Origin: Cronobacter universalis NCTC 9529
Lineage (GTDB): Bacteria; Pseudomonadota; Gammaproteobacteria; Enterobacterales; Enterobacteriaceae
DNA length: 64,000 nucleotides
Direction: 5' to 3'
Assembly: GCF_001277175.1 (NCBI RefSeq)
Contig: NZ_CP012257.1
Span: forward strand, 3,906,001 to 3,970,000
The notes beneath the pieces are model-generated. The model did no database searches. It had not been told where the DNA came from and worked only from the letters and a program-made list of their open reading frames with translations. Made by a program: the position numbers and the translations under genes. This document shows, in pieces, positions 50,352-59,210 of the stretch (within the stretch, counting starts at the first letter, position 1; each line of letters starts with the position of its first letter).

Positions 50352-52679
50352 ATGATGAATGATTCGCTCAGTCGTATTATCGCCAGTGAGCTTCAGGCCA
50401 GGGCTGAACAGGTAGACGCTGCCATTCGCCTGCTTGATGAAGGGAACACCGTGCCGTTTATCGCACGCTACCGTAAGGAGGTCACCGGCGGTCTGGACGA
50501 CACCCAGTTGCGCCAGTTGGAGACGCGTCTGGGTTATCTGCGCGAACTCGAAGAGCGTCGTGCGGCTATCCTCAAATCGATCGCCGATCAGGGCAAACTG
50601 ACCGAGGAACTTCAGGCGGCCATTACCGGCACCCAGAGCAAAACCGAGCTTGAAGACCTTTACCTGCCTTACAAGCCGAAGCGCCGCACCCGCGGGCAGA
50701 TAGCGATTGAAGCGGGCCTTGAGCCGCTCGCCGACCTGCTGTGGAACGAGCCGTCCCACGACCCGGAGGCGGAAGCCGCAAAATTTATTAACGCCGATAA
50801 CGGCGTGGCCGACACCAAAGCCGCGCTCGACGGCGCGCGTTATATCCTGATGGAGCGCTTTGCCGAAGACGCGGCGCTGCTCGCCAAAGTGCGCGATTAT
50901 CTGTGGAAAAACGCGCATCTGGTTTCTACCGTGGTGCCAGGCAAAGAGGAAGAAGGCGCGAAATTCCGCGACTACTTCGCCCACCACGAACCGATCGCCA
51001 CGGTGCCGTCGCACCGCGCGCTGGCGATGTTCCGCGGGCGCAACGAGGGCGTATTGCAGCTTTCGCTGAACGCCGACCCGCAGTTCGACGAGCCGCCGCG
51101 CGAAAGCTACTGCGAGCAGATTATTACCGATCACCTCGGCCTGCGCCTGAATAACGCCCCGGCCGACAGCTGGCGTAAAGGCGTGGTGAGCTGGACCTGG
51201 CGTATCAAAGTGTTGATGCATCTGGAAACCGAGCTGATGAGCACGCTGCGTGAGCGCGCCGAAGACGAGGCGATTAACGTATTCGCCCGTAACCTGCATG
51301 ACCTGCTGATGGCCGCGCCTGCCGGGCTGCGCGCCACGATGGGTCTCGATCCGGGCCTGCGTACCGGCGTAAAAGTGGCGGTGGTTGACGCCACCGGCAA
51401 GCTGGTCGCGACCGATACCGTCTATCCGCATACCGGCCAGGCGGCGAAAGCGGCGGTCGTTATCGCCGCGCTGTGCGAAAAACACAATGTGGAACTGGTG
51501 GCTATCGGCAACGGCACCGCCTCGCGCGAAACCGAACGTTTCTTCCTCGACGTCCAGAAGCAGTTCCCGAAAGTCACCGCGCAGAAAGTGATTGTCAGCG
51601 AAGCGGGCGCGTCGGTGTACTCCGCCTCTGAGCTGGCGGCGCAGGAGTTCCCGGATCTTGATGTGTCGCTGCGCGGCGCGGTCTCTATCGCCCGTCGTCT
51701 GCAGGATCCGCTGGCGGAACTGGTGAAAATCGACCCGAAATCCATCGGCGTGGGCCAGTATCAGCATGACGTCAGTCAGAGCCAGCTGGCGCGTAAACTC
51801 GATGCGGTGGTGGAAGACTGCGTGAACGCCGTGGGCGTCGATCTCAACACCGCCTCGGTGCCCCTGCTGACCCGCGTGGCGGGCCTGACGCGTATGATGG
51901 CGCAGAACATTGTGTCCTGGCGCGACGAGAACGGCCAGTTCCGCAACCGCCAGCAGTTGCTGAAAGTGAGCCGCCTGGGGCCGAAAGCGTTTGAGCAGTG
52001 CGCGGGCTTCCTGCGTATTAACCACGGCGATAACCCGCTCGACGCCTCGACCGTTCACCCGGAAGCCTACCCGGTGGTGGAGCGCATTCTGGCGGCGACG
52101 GAGCAGTCGCTGCGTGATCTGATGGGCAACAGCAGCGCGCTGCGTAACGTGAAGGCGGTGGATTTTACCGACGAGCGTTTCGGCGTGCCGACCGTGACCG
52201 ACATTATCAAAGAACTGGAAAAACCGGGCCGCGACCCGCGTCCGGAATTCAAAACCGCCCAGTTCGCCGAAGGCGTGGAGACGATGAACGATCTGCAGCC
52301 GGGCATGGTGCTGGAAGGCGCGGTGACCAACGTGACCAATTTCGGCGCGTTTGTGGATATCGGCGTGCATCAGGATGGTCTGGTGCATATCTCCTCGCTC
52401 TCCGACAAATTCGTCGAGGATCCGCACACCGTGGTGAAAGCGGGCGATATCGTGAAGGTGAAGGTGCTGGAAGTCGATTTGCCGCGTAAGCGTATCGCGC
52501 TGACCATGCGTCTCGACGAGCAACCCGGCGAAGGCAACGCGCGGCGCGGCGGCGGCAACAGCCGCGAGCCGCAGAAGCGTCCGGCGCAGAATGCCCGCAA
52601 GCCGGCGCGCGACAGCGGCGCAGGCGGCAACAGCGCGATGAGCGACGCGCTCGCCGCCGCGTTCGGTAAAAAGCGTTAA
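50352..52679 (+). CDS. yhgF: Tex-family RNA-binding transcription accessory protein YhgF
   Basis: 775 residues from the ATG at 50352, or 774 from the next ATG; both follow E. coli YhgF. An ATG further upstream gives an unconserved MYITDDIA extension. N-terminal Tex helical region, central YqgF-like RNase H fold ([17 protein letters not shown]), helix-hairpin-helix ([17 protein letters not shown]) and a C-terminal S1 domain ([21 protein letters not shown]), ending in an Arg/Gly-rich tail. Nucleic-acid-binding protein linked to transcription. Terminator follows. Confidence 0.95.
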   Translation: MMNDSLSRIIASELQARAEQVDAAIRLLDEGNTVPFIARYRKEVTGGLDDTQLRQLETRLGYLRELEERRAAILKSIADQGKLTEELQAAITGTQSKTELEDLYLPYKPKRRTRGQIAIEAGLEPLADLLWNEPSHDPEAEAAKFINADNGVADTKAALDGARYILMERFAEDAALLAKVRDYLWKNAHLVSTVVPGKEEEGAKFRDYFAHHEPIATVPSHRALAMFRGRNEGVLQLSLNADPQFDEPPRESYCEQIITDHLGLRLNNAPADSWRKGVVSWTWRIKVLMHLETELMSTLRERAEDEAINVFARNLHDLLMAAPAGLRATMGLDPGLRTGVKVAVVDATGKLVATDTVYPHTGQAAKAAVVIAALCEKHNVELVAIGNGTASRETERFFLDVQKQFPKVTAQKVIVSEAGASVYSASELAAQEFPDLDVSLRGAVSIARRLQDPLAELVKIDPKSIGVGQYQHDVSQSQLARKLDAVVEDCVNAVGVDLNTASVPLLTRVAGLTRMMAQNIVSWRDENGQFRNRQQLLKVSRLGPKAFEQCAGFLRINHGDNPLDASTVHPEAYPVVERILAATEQSLRDLMGNSSALRNVKAVDFTDERFGVPTVTDIIKELEKPGRDPRPEFKTAQFAEGVETMNDLQPGMVLEGAVTNVTNFGAFVDIGVHQDGLVHISSLSDKFVEDPHTVVKAGDIVKVKVLEVDLPRKRIALTMRLDEQPGEGNARRGGGNSREPQKRPAQNARKPARDSGAGGNSAMSDALAAAFGKKR

Positions 52680-52696
52680 GCCGCAGCACAACACAT

Positions 52697-52722
52697 AAGG
52701 CCGGGAAACCGGCCTTTTTTAT
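52697..52722 (+). terminator. Intrinsic terminator of yhgF
   Basis: AAGGCCGG-GAAA-CCGGCCTT with a GNRA-type loop and six Ts (52715-52720). Confidence 0.92.
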
Positions 52723-52742
52723 TATTTTTGGATGGTGCCATT

Positions 52743-52823
52743 GGCGGGCGCGCTGCGCTTACCCGCCCTACATTTTGACAGGCATTTTTATTCCGTAGGG
52801 TGGGTAAGCGCAGCGCGCCCGCC
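52743..52823. repeat. Long inverted repeat (REP/BIME-like) between yhgF and feoA
   Basis: A 29-nt arm at 52743-52771 (GGCGGGCGCGCTGCGCTTAC...) is inverted at 52795-52823 (GTAGGGTGGGTAAGCGCAGC...) with one mismatch, 23 bp apart. Its core TAAGCGCAGCGC also occurs in the nirD-nirC hairpin at 17573-17599, so this is a dispersed repeat family. Confidence 0.8.
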
Positions 52824-53111
52824 TTTCATTCCTTACCCAAGCCACCATTTCTTATTTAAAAATCCACACTCAGAAATAAAATCAAATATGAACGCGGTTA
52901 CATTTTTCATTTAAATAACAACCAGAACAAATAAATAACACTCATAAAAGGTGTCACAATAATCTGTTGCCGCTTTTAATTTTAATTAAATGAAAAATAA
53001 AGAATAAATAATTTTACCATGTCTGTGGAAAACGCTGGTGACCGCGTTTTTTTGCGCCAGAACAAATAAACCTCCGAAAGTCCCGTTACGCTGCATTATT
53101 GCATTGAAGAT

Positions 53112-53130
53112 AAAAACCATTCTCATTACC
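53112..53130 (-). promoter_or_regulatory. Candidate Fur box upstream of feoABC
   Basis: Read on the minus strand, AATGAGAATGGTT (53115-53127) matches the Fur core AATGATAATCATT at 10 of 13 positions. It lies about 105 bp upstream of feoA; feo is Fur-repressed in E. coli. No clear FNR site was found. Confidence 0.55.
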
Positions 53131-53233
53131 ATCTTAATCAGATAAACAACCCTTTCCCGCGCAATAATCGGCTCCTGGCCGTTGTATCGCTACGACTCAC
53201 CGCCGCTGAGCGCATTCGGAATAAGCAGGTCCT

Positions 53234-53458
53234 ATGCAATTCACACCTAACAGCAGCTGGAAAATCACGGGTTTCGCCCGGGAAATCAGCCCGGCCTACC
53301 GCCAGAAGTTACTGTCGCTCGGCATGCTGCCGGGTTCATCGTTTGAGGTAAAACGCGTGGCTCCGCTGGGCGACCCGATTCATATTGAAACCCGACGCGT
53401 AAGCCTGGTGCTGCGAAAAAAAGATCTGGCGCTTTTGCAGGTTGAAGCGACCCGCTGA
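53234..53458 (+). CDS. feoA: Ferrous iron transport protein A
   Basis: 74 residues, SH3-like FeoA domain ([28 protein letters not shown]). Cytoplasmic partner of FeoB. First gene of feoABC; 26 bp before feoB. One residue shorter than E. coli FeoA. Confidence 0.96.
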   Translation: MQFTPNSSWKITGFAREISPAYRQKLLSLGMLPGSSFEVKRVAPLGDPIHIETRRVSLVLRKKDLALLQVEATR

Positions 53459-53484
53459 CCTCTTTCTGTGTTGAGTTAACGCAA

Positions 53485-55800
53485 ATGAAAAAATTAACCA
53501 TCGGCTTAATCGGCAATCCGAACTCCGGCAAAACCACGCTGTTTAACCAGCTCACCGGCGCGCGGCAGCGCGTGGGCAACTGGGCGGGCGTGACGGTAGA
53601 GCGTAAAGAGGGCAACTTCGCGACGACCGATCACCAGGTGACGCTGGTCGATCTGCCTGGCACCTACTCTCTGACTACGATTTCCTCGCAAACCTCGCTT
53701 GATGAACAGATCGCCTGCCACTACATCCTCAGCGGCGATGCGGACATGCTGATAAACGTGGTGGACGCCTCCAACCTTGAGCGCAACCTCTACCTGACGC
53801 TGCAACTGCTGGAGCTCGGCATTCCGTGCGTGGTCGCGCTCAACATGCTGGATATCGCCGATAAACAAAACATCCGTATTGATATCGACGCGCTGGCAAG
53901 CCGCCTCGGCTGCCCGGTGGTGCCGCTGGTTTCTACCCGCGCCCGCGGCATCGACAGCCTGAAGCTCGCCATTGACCGCCACAAACGTAATCAGACGATT
54001 GAGCGCGTCCATTACCCGGCGCCGCTTTCTGAGGCAGCAGAGACGCTGGCAGCGGCGATGCCCGGCGATCTCTCCGCCCAGCAGCGCCGCTGGCTCGGGC
54101 TGCAAATGCTCGAAGGCGATATCTACAGCCACAGCGTGGCGGGCGATGCCGCCGCGCGGCTCCCGCACATTCAGGCACAGCTTGAAAGCCAGCTTGACGA
54201 TCCGGCGCTGCATATCGTTGACGCCCGCTATCAGAGCATTTCGACGATTTGCGACGCCGTCAGCAACAGCCTCACCGCCGAGCCGCACCGCCTCACGGCC
54301 GCGCTGGATAACATTATTCTCAACCGTTTTCTGGGCCTGCCGGTCTTTCTCGGCGTGATGTACCTGATGTTCCTGCTCGCCATTAACATCGGCGGCGCGT
54401 TGCAGCCGATTTTCGACGCGGGCTCCGTGGCGATTTTCATTCACGGGCTGCAATGGGTCGGCTATACCCTGCATTTCCCCACCTGGCTGACGCTGTTCCT
54501 CGCCCAGGGGATTGGCGGCGGCATCAACACCGTGCTGCCGCTTGTGCCGCAAATCGGCATGATGTATCTGTTCCTGTCGTTTCTTGAAGATTCCGGTTAT
54601 ATGGCCCGCGCGGCGTTTGTGATGGATCGCCTGATGCAGGCGCTGGGCCTGCCGGGTAAATCGTTCGTTCCGCTGATTGTGGGCTTTGGCTGCAACGTGC
54701 CGTCGGTGATGGGCGCCCGCACGCTGGATGCGCCGCGCGAACGACTGATGACGATTATGATGGCGCCGTTTATGTCCTGCGGCGCGCGGCTGGCGATTTT
54801 CGCGGTATTCGCCGCCGCCTTTTTTGGCCAGCAGGGCGCGCTGGTGGTCTTTTCGCTCTATCTGCTCGGCATCGTGATGGCCATTCTGACCGGCCTGATG
54901 CTGAAGTTTACGATCATGCGCGGCGAAGCCACGCCCTTTGTGATGGAGCTGCCGGTCTATCACGTACCGCACCTGAAAAGCCTGCTGCTGCAAACCTGGC
55001 AGCGCCTGAAAGGCTTTGTGCTGCGCGCCGGGAAAGTCATCGTCGTTGTCAGTGTGTTCATTGGCGCGCTGAACAGCTTTTCGTTCAGCGGCAAGACCGT
55101 GGATAACATTAACGACTCCGCGCTGGCCTCCGTCAGCCGCGTACTGACGCCGCTGTTAAAACCGATCGGCGTACAGGAAGACAACTGGCAGGCCACCGTC
55201 GGGTTATTCACCGGCGCGATGGCGAAAGAAGTGGTGGTCGGCACGCTGAACACGCTTTATACCGCCGAAAACATCCATGAAGCCCCGTTCGACGCCGCGA
55301 GCTTTAGCCTGAAGGACGAGCTGACCGGCGCGCTGGCGGAAACCTGGCAGAGCCTGAAAGACACCTTTAGCCTTAGCGTACTGGCGAACCCCATCGAAGC
55401 GAGCAAAGGCGATGGCGAGATGGCGACCGGGGCGATGGGCGTGATGAGCGCGAAATTCGGCAGCGAAGCCGCCGCCTACAGCTATCTGGTGTTCGTGCTG
55501 CTCTATATCCCCTGCATCTCGGTGATGGGCGCTATCGCCCGCGAATCGAGCCGCGGCTGGATGGGCTTTTCGATTCTCTGGGGGCTGAATATCGCGTATT
55601 CGCTGGCGACGATGTTCTACCAGGGCGCGACCTTCCAGGCGCATCCGCTCTATAGCCTTACGGCGATGCTGGCCGTCGTGCTGTTTAACATTGGGTTGCT
55701 CACCGCGCTGCGTCGGGCGCGTAGCCGGGTGGATGTGAGCCTGCTGGCGCCGCGACGCGAAGCGCGCTGCTGTGAAACCACCGCCGGGGAGTGTCACTGA
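53485..55800 (+). CDS. feoB: Ferrous iron transporter FeoB
   Basis: 771 residues. N-terminal G domain: G1 [10 protein letters not shown]3 DLPGTYSL, G4 NMLD; a GDI-like helical domain; then a polytopic membrane region (from about residue 280) with gate-like motifs ([32 protein letters not shown]). Takes up Fe(II), chiefly under anaerobic or acid conditions. Its TGA shares a base with the feoC ATG. Confidence 0.98.
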   Translation: MKKLTIGLIGNPNSGKTTLFNQLTGARQRVGNWAGVTVERKEGNFATTDHQVTLVDLPGTYSLTTISSQTSLDEQIACHYILSGDADMLINVVDASNLERNLYLTLQLLELGIPCVVALNMLDIADKQNIRIDIDALASRLGCPVVPLVSTRARGIDSLKLAIDRHKRNQTIERVHYPAPLSEAAETLAAAMPGDLSAQQRRWLGLQMLEGDIYSHSVAGDAAARLPHIQAQLESQLDDPALHIVDARYQSISTICDAVSNSLTAEPHRLTAALDNIILNRFLGLPVFLGVMYLMFLLAINIGGALQPIFDAGSVAIFIHGLQWVGYTLHFPTWLTLFLAQGIGGGINTVLPLVPQIGMMYLFLSFLEDSGYMARAAFVMDRLMQALGLPGKSFVPLIVGFGCNVPSVMGARTLDAPRERLMTIMMAPFMSCGARLAIFAVFAAAFFGQQGALVVFSLYLLGIVMAILTGLMLKFTIMRGEATPFVMELPVYHVPHLKSLLLQTWQRLKGFVLRAGKVIVVVSVFIGALNSFSFSGKTVDNINDSALASVSRVLTPLLKPIGVQEDNWQATVGLFTGAMAKEVVVGTLNTLYTAENIHEAPFDAASFSLKDELTGALAETWQSLKDTFSLSVLANPIEASKGDGEMATGAMGVMSAKFGSEAAAYSYLVFVLLYIPCISVMGAIARESSRGWMGFSILWGLNIAYSLATMFYQGATFQAHPLYSLTAMLAVVLFNIGLLTALRRARSRVDVSLLAPRREARCCETTAGECH

Positions 55801-56036
55801 TGGCCACGCTGATTGAGGTGCGGGATCTGCTGGCGCTCTCGGGAAGAATGGAGGCGCAGCGTATCAGCGAACAGCTCGCGACGCCGCTGCCGCTGGTCAA
55901 CGCGATGCTCAGTCGCCTGGAAGCGATGGGGAAAGCGGAACGTCAGGAGGAGTGGCTGTCGGGCTGCCTGAGCGGCAGCTGTCGCCACTGCCCGGAAGGC
56001 AAGGCGTGCCGTAAAGAGGTGTGGCAGTTGCGATAA
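55800..56036 (+). CDS. feoC: FeoC, small [Fe-S]/winged-helix regulator of FeoB
   Basis: 78 residues from the ATG at 55800-55802, overlapping the feoB stop; an ATG nine bases earlier lies within feoB. A winged-helix N-terminus ([20 protein letters not shown]) is followed by a Cys cluster [15 protein letters not shown]. Protects FeoB from FtsH degradation in related species. Confidence 0.93.
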   Translation: MATLIEVRDLLALSGRMEAQRISEQLATPLPLVNAMLSRLEAMGKAERQEEWLSGCLSGSCRHCPEGKACRKEVWQLR

Positions 56037-56084
56037 CAGACAGGGCGGGCATAATGCCCGCCCTTTTTCTTCGTGCTACACGTC

Positions 56085-56354
56085 TTATTTATAAACATCC
56101 GCCGTGGCGTGAATGTCTTTACCGGTTTTCTCGCCGCTGGTGATGACATAATATTTGCCACCCATTTCATCGGCTTTCTTAATCAGTTCTTCTTTCGCGT
56201 CCATCGGCGCGGTGCCTTTGTCAGAGACAATGGTGCCGATTTTGGTGAGATTCATCTCTTTGACTTTATCTTTCTGCAGCTCCTGCGCCGCCATCGCGCC
56301 AAAAGAGAGCGAACCCACAATCACAGACAACAGCATACCGGTGCGTAATTTCAT
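56085..56354 (-). CDS. DUF1471 (YhcN/BhsA/McbA-like) periplasmic protein
   Basis: 89 residues from the ATG at 56352-56354, preceded by AGGGAG; the longer frame is not needed. Signal peptide (MKLRTGMLLSVIVGSLSFGA, cleavage near AMA-A) and a mature region (VKEMNLTKIGTIVSDKGTAP ... KYYVITSGEKTGKDIHATADVYK) of the DUF1471 fold, linked to stress and biofilm responses in Enterobacteriaceae. Which paralogue it is cannot be told. It occupies the place of yhgA in E. coli, between feoC and bioH. Confidence 0.88.
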   Translation of the reverse strand: MKLRTGMLLSVIVGSLSFGAMAAQELQKDKVKEMNLTKIGTIVSDKGTAPMDAKEELIKKADEMGGKYYVITSGEKTGKDIHATADVYK

Positions 56355-56435
56355 AGTAATGACTCCCTGCTCAGATGATGTGAAGGGCGGGATAAAAACG
56401 CCCGATAACAATGACATCTAAAGTATGGCGCGCTT

Positions 56436-57215
56436 TCAGGGGTTTGCCAGGCGAGCCTTCAGCGCCAGCAGCGCATCGCAGAATTCGCGCGGGTGGGAGA
56501 TGAACGGCGCGTGGGCGGCTTTCTCAAAGATCTGCGATTCGCTGTCAGGGAAGCGTGCATCAAGCAGCGCGGCGACCTTGCGCGGCACCAGCCCGTCGAG
56601 ACGGCCATAGAGGCGTAAAAACGGCCCCTGCCAGGCGGTGAGCGCCTCGCGCAGATCGGCGGTTTTCAGGATCTCCAGCCCGCCGTTTAATACCTCAGCA
56701 CCAGGCATCGGCTGCGCCAGTACGATGGATTTCAGGACGCGCGCGTCCTGGCGCGCCGTCTCGGTGCCGAGCGTTTGCAGCGCGAGAAAACGCTCAACCG
56801 TACGCTGAAAATCCTCGCTCAGCTGACGCTGAAAACCGCTTAAGACTTCCGGCTTGATGCCGGGCCAGTCGTCGCCCGCCTGAAAACAGGGCGACGAGGC
56901 GACCGTCACCAGCGCGTCAACGCGGGACGGTTCATTGAGCGCCACCTGACTTGCCACCAGCCCGCCGAGGCTCCAGCCAAGCCAGATGGCGCGTTCAGGC
57001 GCGCGGCTCGCCACCAGGCGCGCCATCTCGTCAAGGGTCAGCGCGCCGTAGCCCTGGCTGCGCCCGTAGCCCGGCAGGTCCACCAGGTGCAGCGTAAAGT
57101 GCGAGCGTAATTCCTGCGAAATGCAACGCCACACTTCGGCGTTCAGCCCCCACCCGTGCAGCAGCACAAGATGACAATTTCCTTCGCCCGTGGTCTGCCA
57201 CCAGATGTCATTCAT
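56436..57215 (-). CDS. bioH: Pimeloyl-ACP methyl ester esterase BioH
   Basis: 259 residues, alpha/beta hydrolase. Nucleophile in [11 protein letters not shown], acid in [11 protein letters not shown], His in [13 protein letters not shown]; oxyanion region [10 protein letters not shown]. Removes the methyl ester from pimeloyl-ACP, closing the modified fatty-acid route to biotin. Divergent from gntX. Confidence 0.96.
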   Translation of the reverse strand: MNDIWWQTTGEGNCHLVLLHGWGLNAEVWRCISQELRSHFTLHLVDLPGYGRSQGYGALTLDEMARLVASRAPERAIWLGWSLGGLVASQVALNEPSRVDALVTVASSPCFQAGDDWPGIKPEVLSGFQRQLSEDFQRTVERFLALQTLGTETARQDARVLKSIVLAQPMPGAEVLNGGLEILKTADLREALTAWQGPFLRLYGRLDGLVPRKVAALLDARFPDSESQIFEKAAHAPFISHPREFCDALLALKARLANP

Positions 57216-57254
57216 CCGTTACTCTTCTCATGATTGATGTACAAGGAGGCCGTC

Positions 57255-57932
57255 ATGCTAACAATACCAGGGATGTGTTGGCTATGCCGGATGCCGCTGC
57301 GCGTGGCCGGCTGGGGGATTTGTTCGCGCTGCCAGCGGCGGCGGCAGGTAGCGGTATGCCCGCAGTGCGGCCTGCCCGCCGCGCTTGAGACGCAGCCGTG
57401 CGGCCGCTGCCTGCAAAAACCGCCCGTCTGGCAGCGGCTGCTCGCCGCGAGCGACTACGCGCCGCCGGTCAGCGGACTGGTGCATCAGTTTAAATTTCAC
57501 GGCCGCACCGCGCTTGCGTCCGCGCTCGCCCGCCTGTTGCTGTTAAAAATACTCGCCGCGAAACGCGCCGGCGCGCTTCCTGAAGCGGATCTTATCATCA
57601 GCGTGCCGCTGCACCGCGCGCGCGCCTGGCGACGCGGTTTTAACCAAAGCGCACTTATCGCCAGGGCGCTGTCACGCTGGCTTGGGATACGCTACGCGCC
57701 GGACGCGGTGGCGCGCATCAAAGCCGCCCCGCCCCAGCGGCAGCTCAACGCCCGCCAGCGGCGCAGCAACCTGAAGAACGCCTTCCGGGTTGAATTACCG
57801 GTGGCGGGTCTCCATATCGTTATTGTGGATGATGTCGTCACAACAGGGAGTACCGTTGCCCAAATCGCGCGCCTGCTTAAGCGCAACGGCGCGGCGACTG
57901 TCCAGGTATGGTGCCTGTGTCGAACCTTGTAG
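57255..57932 (+). CDS. gntX: ComF-like phosphoribosyltransferase-family protein GntX
   Basis: 225 residues from the ATG at 57255, with AAGGAGG 6-12 nt before it; an ATG seven codons upstream lacks this support. N-terminal Cys pairs (CWLC, CSRC, CPQC, CGRC) suggest a zinc domain. C-terminal PRTase loop IVIVDDVVTTGSTVAQ. Homologous to competence protein ComFC; E. coli GntX is linked to DNA use as nutrient. Interesting with hofMNOPQ in the same window. Confidence 0.94.
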   Translation: MLTIPGMCWLCRMPLRVAGWGICSRCQRRRQVAVCPQCGLPAALETQPCGRCLQKPPVWQRLLAASDYAPPVSGLVHQFKFHGRTALASALARLLLLKILAAKRAGALPEADLIISVPLHRARAWRRGFNQSALIARALSRWLGIRYAPDAVARIKAAPPQRQLNARQRRSNLKNAFRVELPVAGLHIVIVDDVVTTGSTVAQIARLLKRNGAATVQVWCLCRTL

Positions 57933-57990
57933 AGCCTCGATGATGGGCGTATTATAACCAACTAAAATAGTCAACTATTAGGCCATTGCT

Positions 57991-58566
57991 ATGATCCGTA
58001 TTTCCGATGCCGCCCAGGCACACTTTGCCAAGCTACTGGCAAGCCAGGAAGAAGGGACGCAGATCCGCGTATTCGTTATCAACCCAGGCACCCCGAACGC
58101 TGAATGCGGCGTGTCCTACTGCCCGCCCGACGCCGTGGAAGCTACGGATACCGCACTGAAGTTCGACCTGCTCACCGCCTATGTCGACGAACTGAGCGCG
58201 CCGTATCTGGAAGATGCGGAAATCGACTTTGTGACCGACCAGCTGGGCTCGCAGCTCACGCTGAAAGCGCCTAACGCGAAAATGCGTAAAGTGGCGGATG
58301 ACGCGCCGCTGATGGAGCGCGTGGAGTATTTACTGCAGTCGCAGATCAACCCGCAGCTGGCGGGCCACGGCGGCCGCGTCACGCTGATGGAGATCACCGA
58401 CGAAGGCTACGCCATTCTGCAATTCGGCGGCGGCTGCAACGGCTGCTCTATGGTGGACGTGACCCTGAAAGAGGGTATCGAGAAACAGCTGCTGAACGAG
58501 TTCCCGGAACTCAAAGGCGTGCGCGATCTCACCGAACACCAGCGCGGCGAGCACTCTTACTACTAA
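57991..58566 (+). CDS. nfuA: Fe-S biogenesis protein NfuA
   Basis: 191 residues. N-terminal degenerate A-type domain (1-about 100) and C-terminal NifU-like domain with the C-x2-C ([17 protein letters not shown]) that carries a [4Fe-4S] cluster. Transfers clusters to target enzymes under iron limitation or oxidative stress. Strong terminator follows. Confidence 0.98.
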   Translation: MIRISDAAQAHFAKLLASQEEGTQIRVFVINPGTPNAECGVSYCPPDAVEATDTALKFDLLTAYVDELSAPYLEDAEIDFVTDQLGSQLTLKAPNAKMRKVADDAPLMERVEYLLQSQINPQLAGHGGRVTLMEITDEGYAILQFGGGCNGCSMVDVTLKEGIEKQLLNEFPELKGVRDLTEHQRGEHSYY

Positions 58567-58584
58567 GCGCGAACGCCCGCCATT

Positions 58585-58615
58585 AAAAAAGCCCGCTTTA
58601 AGCGGGCTTTTTTTT
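58585..58615 (+). terminator. Intrinsic terminator of nfuA
   Basis: A-run, GCCCGCT-TTA-AGCGGGC and eight Ts. Confidence 0.92.
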
Positions 58616-58631
58616 CGCGTATGCTCGGAAT

Positions 58632-58661
58632 AAAAAAACCCGCACAAGGCGGGTTCTTTTT
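58632..58661 (-). terminator. Probable terminator of the csp gene
   Basis: AACCCGC (58637-58643) pairs with GCGGGTT (58649-58655). On the minus strand it is followed by seven Ts and lies 65 bp past the csp stop. Confidence 0.8.
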
Positions 58662-58725
58662 TGCGTCGGTTTCACTGCTCAGGGCTGACCCGTCATCGCT
58701 GTCGGAAACCGCGCAGAGCGAGCGA

Positions 58726-58938
58726 TTAGATAGCAGTTACGTTCGCAGCTGCCGGGCCTTTCGCGCCGCTTTCAACGGAGAAAGAGACCTTCTGGCCTTC
58801 TTCCAGGGTTTTGAAGCCGTTGTTCTGGATAGCGGAGAAGTGAACGAAAACGTCCTTGCTGCCGTTGTCCGGAGTGATGAAGCCAAAACCTTTTTCCGCG
58901 TTAAACCATTTTACTAAACCAGTCATTTTGTCAGACAT
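58726..58938 (-). CDS. Cold-shock protein, CspA family
   Basis: 70 residues. RNP1 KGFGFI and RNP2 VFVHF, close to CspA of E. coli ([20 protein letters not shown]). Nucleic-acid chaperone that melts RNA structure. AAGGTGA precedes the ATG. It occupies the place of gntT in E. coli. Which csp paralogue cannot be decided without a tree. Confidence 0.93.
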   Translation of the reverse strand: MSDKMTGLVKWFNAEKGFGFITPDNGSKDVFVHFSAIQNNGFKTLEEGQKVSFSVESGAKGPAAANVTAI

Positions 58939-59210
58939 GTTATCACCTTAAAAAATCATTGAGCCTTGCGGCGTTGCGTGGTCTGCATAACAGAATTTAC
59001 TTAGCGCTTATGGAGGAGACTCAAAAAGAAGGGATATCTTGGGATAACACTTGAAATGAGAACTGCTTTACTAAACTGCTTTTCGACGGGTCTGTCTCGC
59101 AAACCGAGGAGTGCATTAACGCATGCTGGCTCCTGCAAAGCAAGCTTTTTATTGCGGGAGGCCAAAATAGTTGCCCCTGCGCCTTTTATGCAGCGCGCAG
59201 GGGCGAACGG
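58939..59210 (-). promoter_or_regulatory. Leader and promoter region of the csp gene
   Basis: 272 bp between the csp start and malQ. Cold-shock genes usually have a long 5' untranslated leader of about 150 nt that folds differently at low temperature; this region has room for one and shows a stable stem at the malQ end. No cold-box was confidently found. Confidence 0.45.
59173..59204 (-). terminator. Probable terminator of malPQ
   Basis: GCCCCTGCGC and GCGCAGGGGC form a perfect 10-bp stem (59173-59182 and 59195-59204), 6 bp after malQ, with AACTATTTTGG beyond on the minus strand. Confidence 0.7.

Larger units (their letters stand above)
52680..53233. other. yhgF-feoA intergenic region
   Basis: 554 bp, the longest gap in the window. 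From left: the yhgF terminator, the long inverted repeat, then a markedly AT-rich stretch (52850-53030, with runs such as AATTTTAATTAAATG), then a Fur-like site. No credible gene; a 60-codon frame at 52732-52914 lies over the repeat and is rejected. Confidence 0.7.

Noticed and set aside
50151..52694. 847-codon open frame antisense to yhgF
   Set aside because: yhgF is a clear Tex-family gene on the plus strand; long antisense frames are common in GC-rich codon usage and this one has His/Arg/Gln-rich composition without domains.
52732..52914. 60-codon frame over the inverted repeat near feoA
   Set aside because: Its first half is the repeat sequence itself and the rest is AT-rich noncoding DNA.
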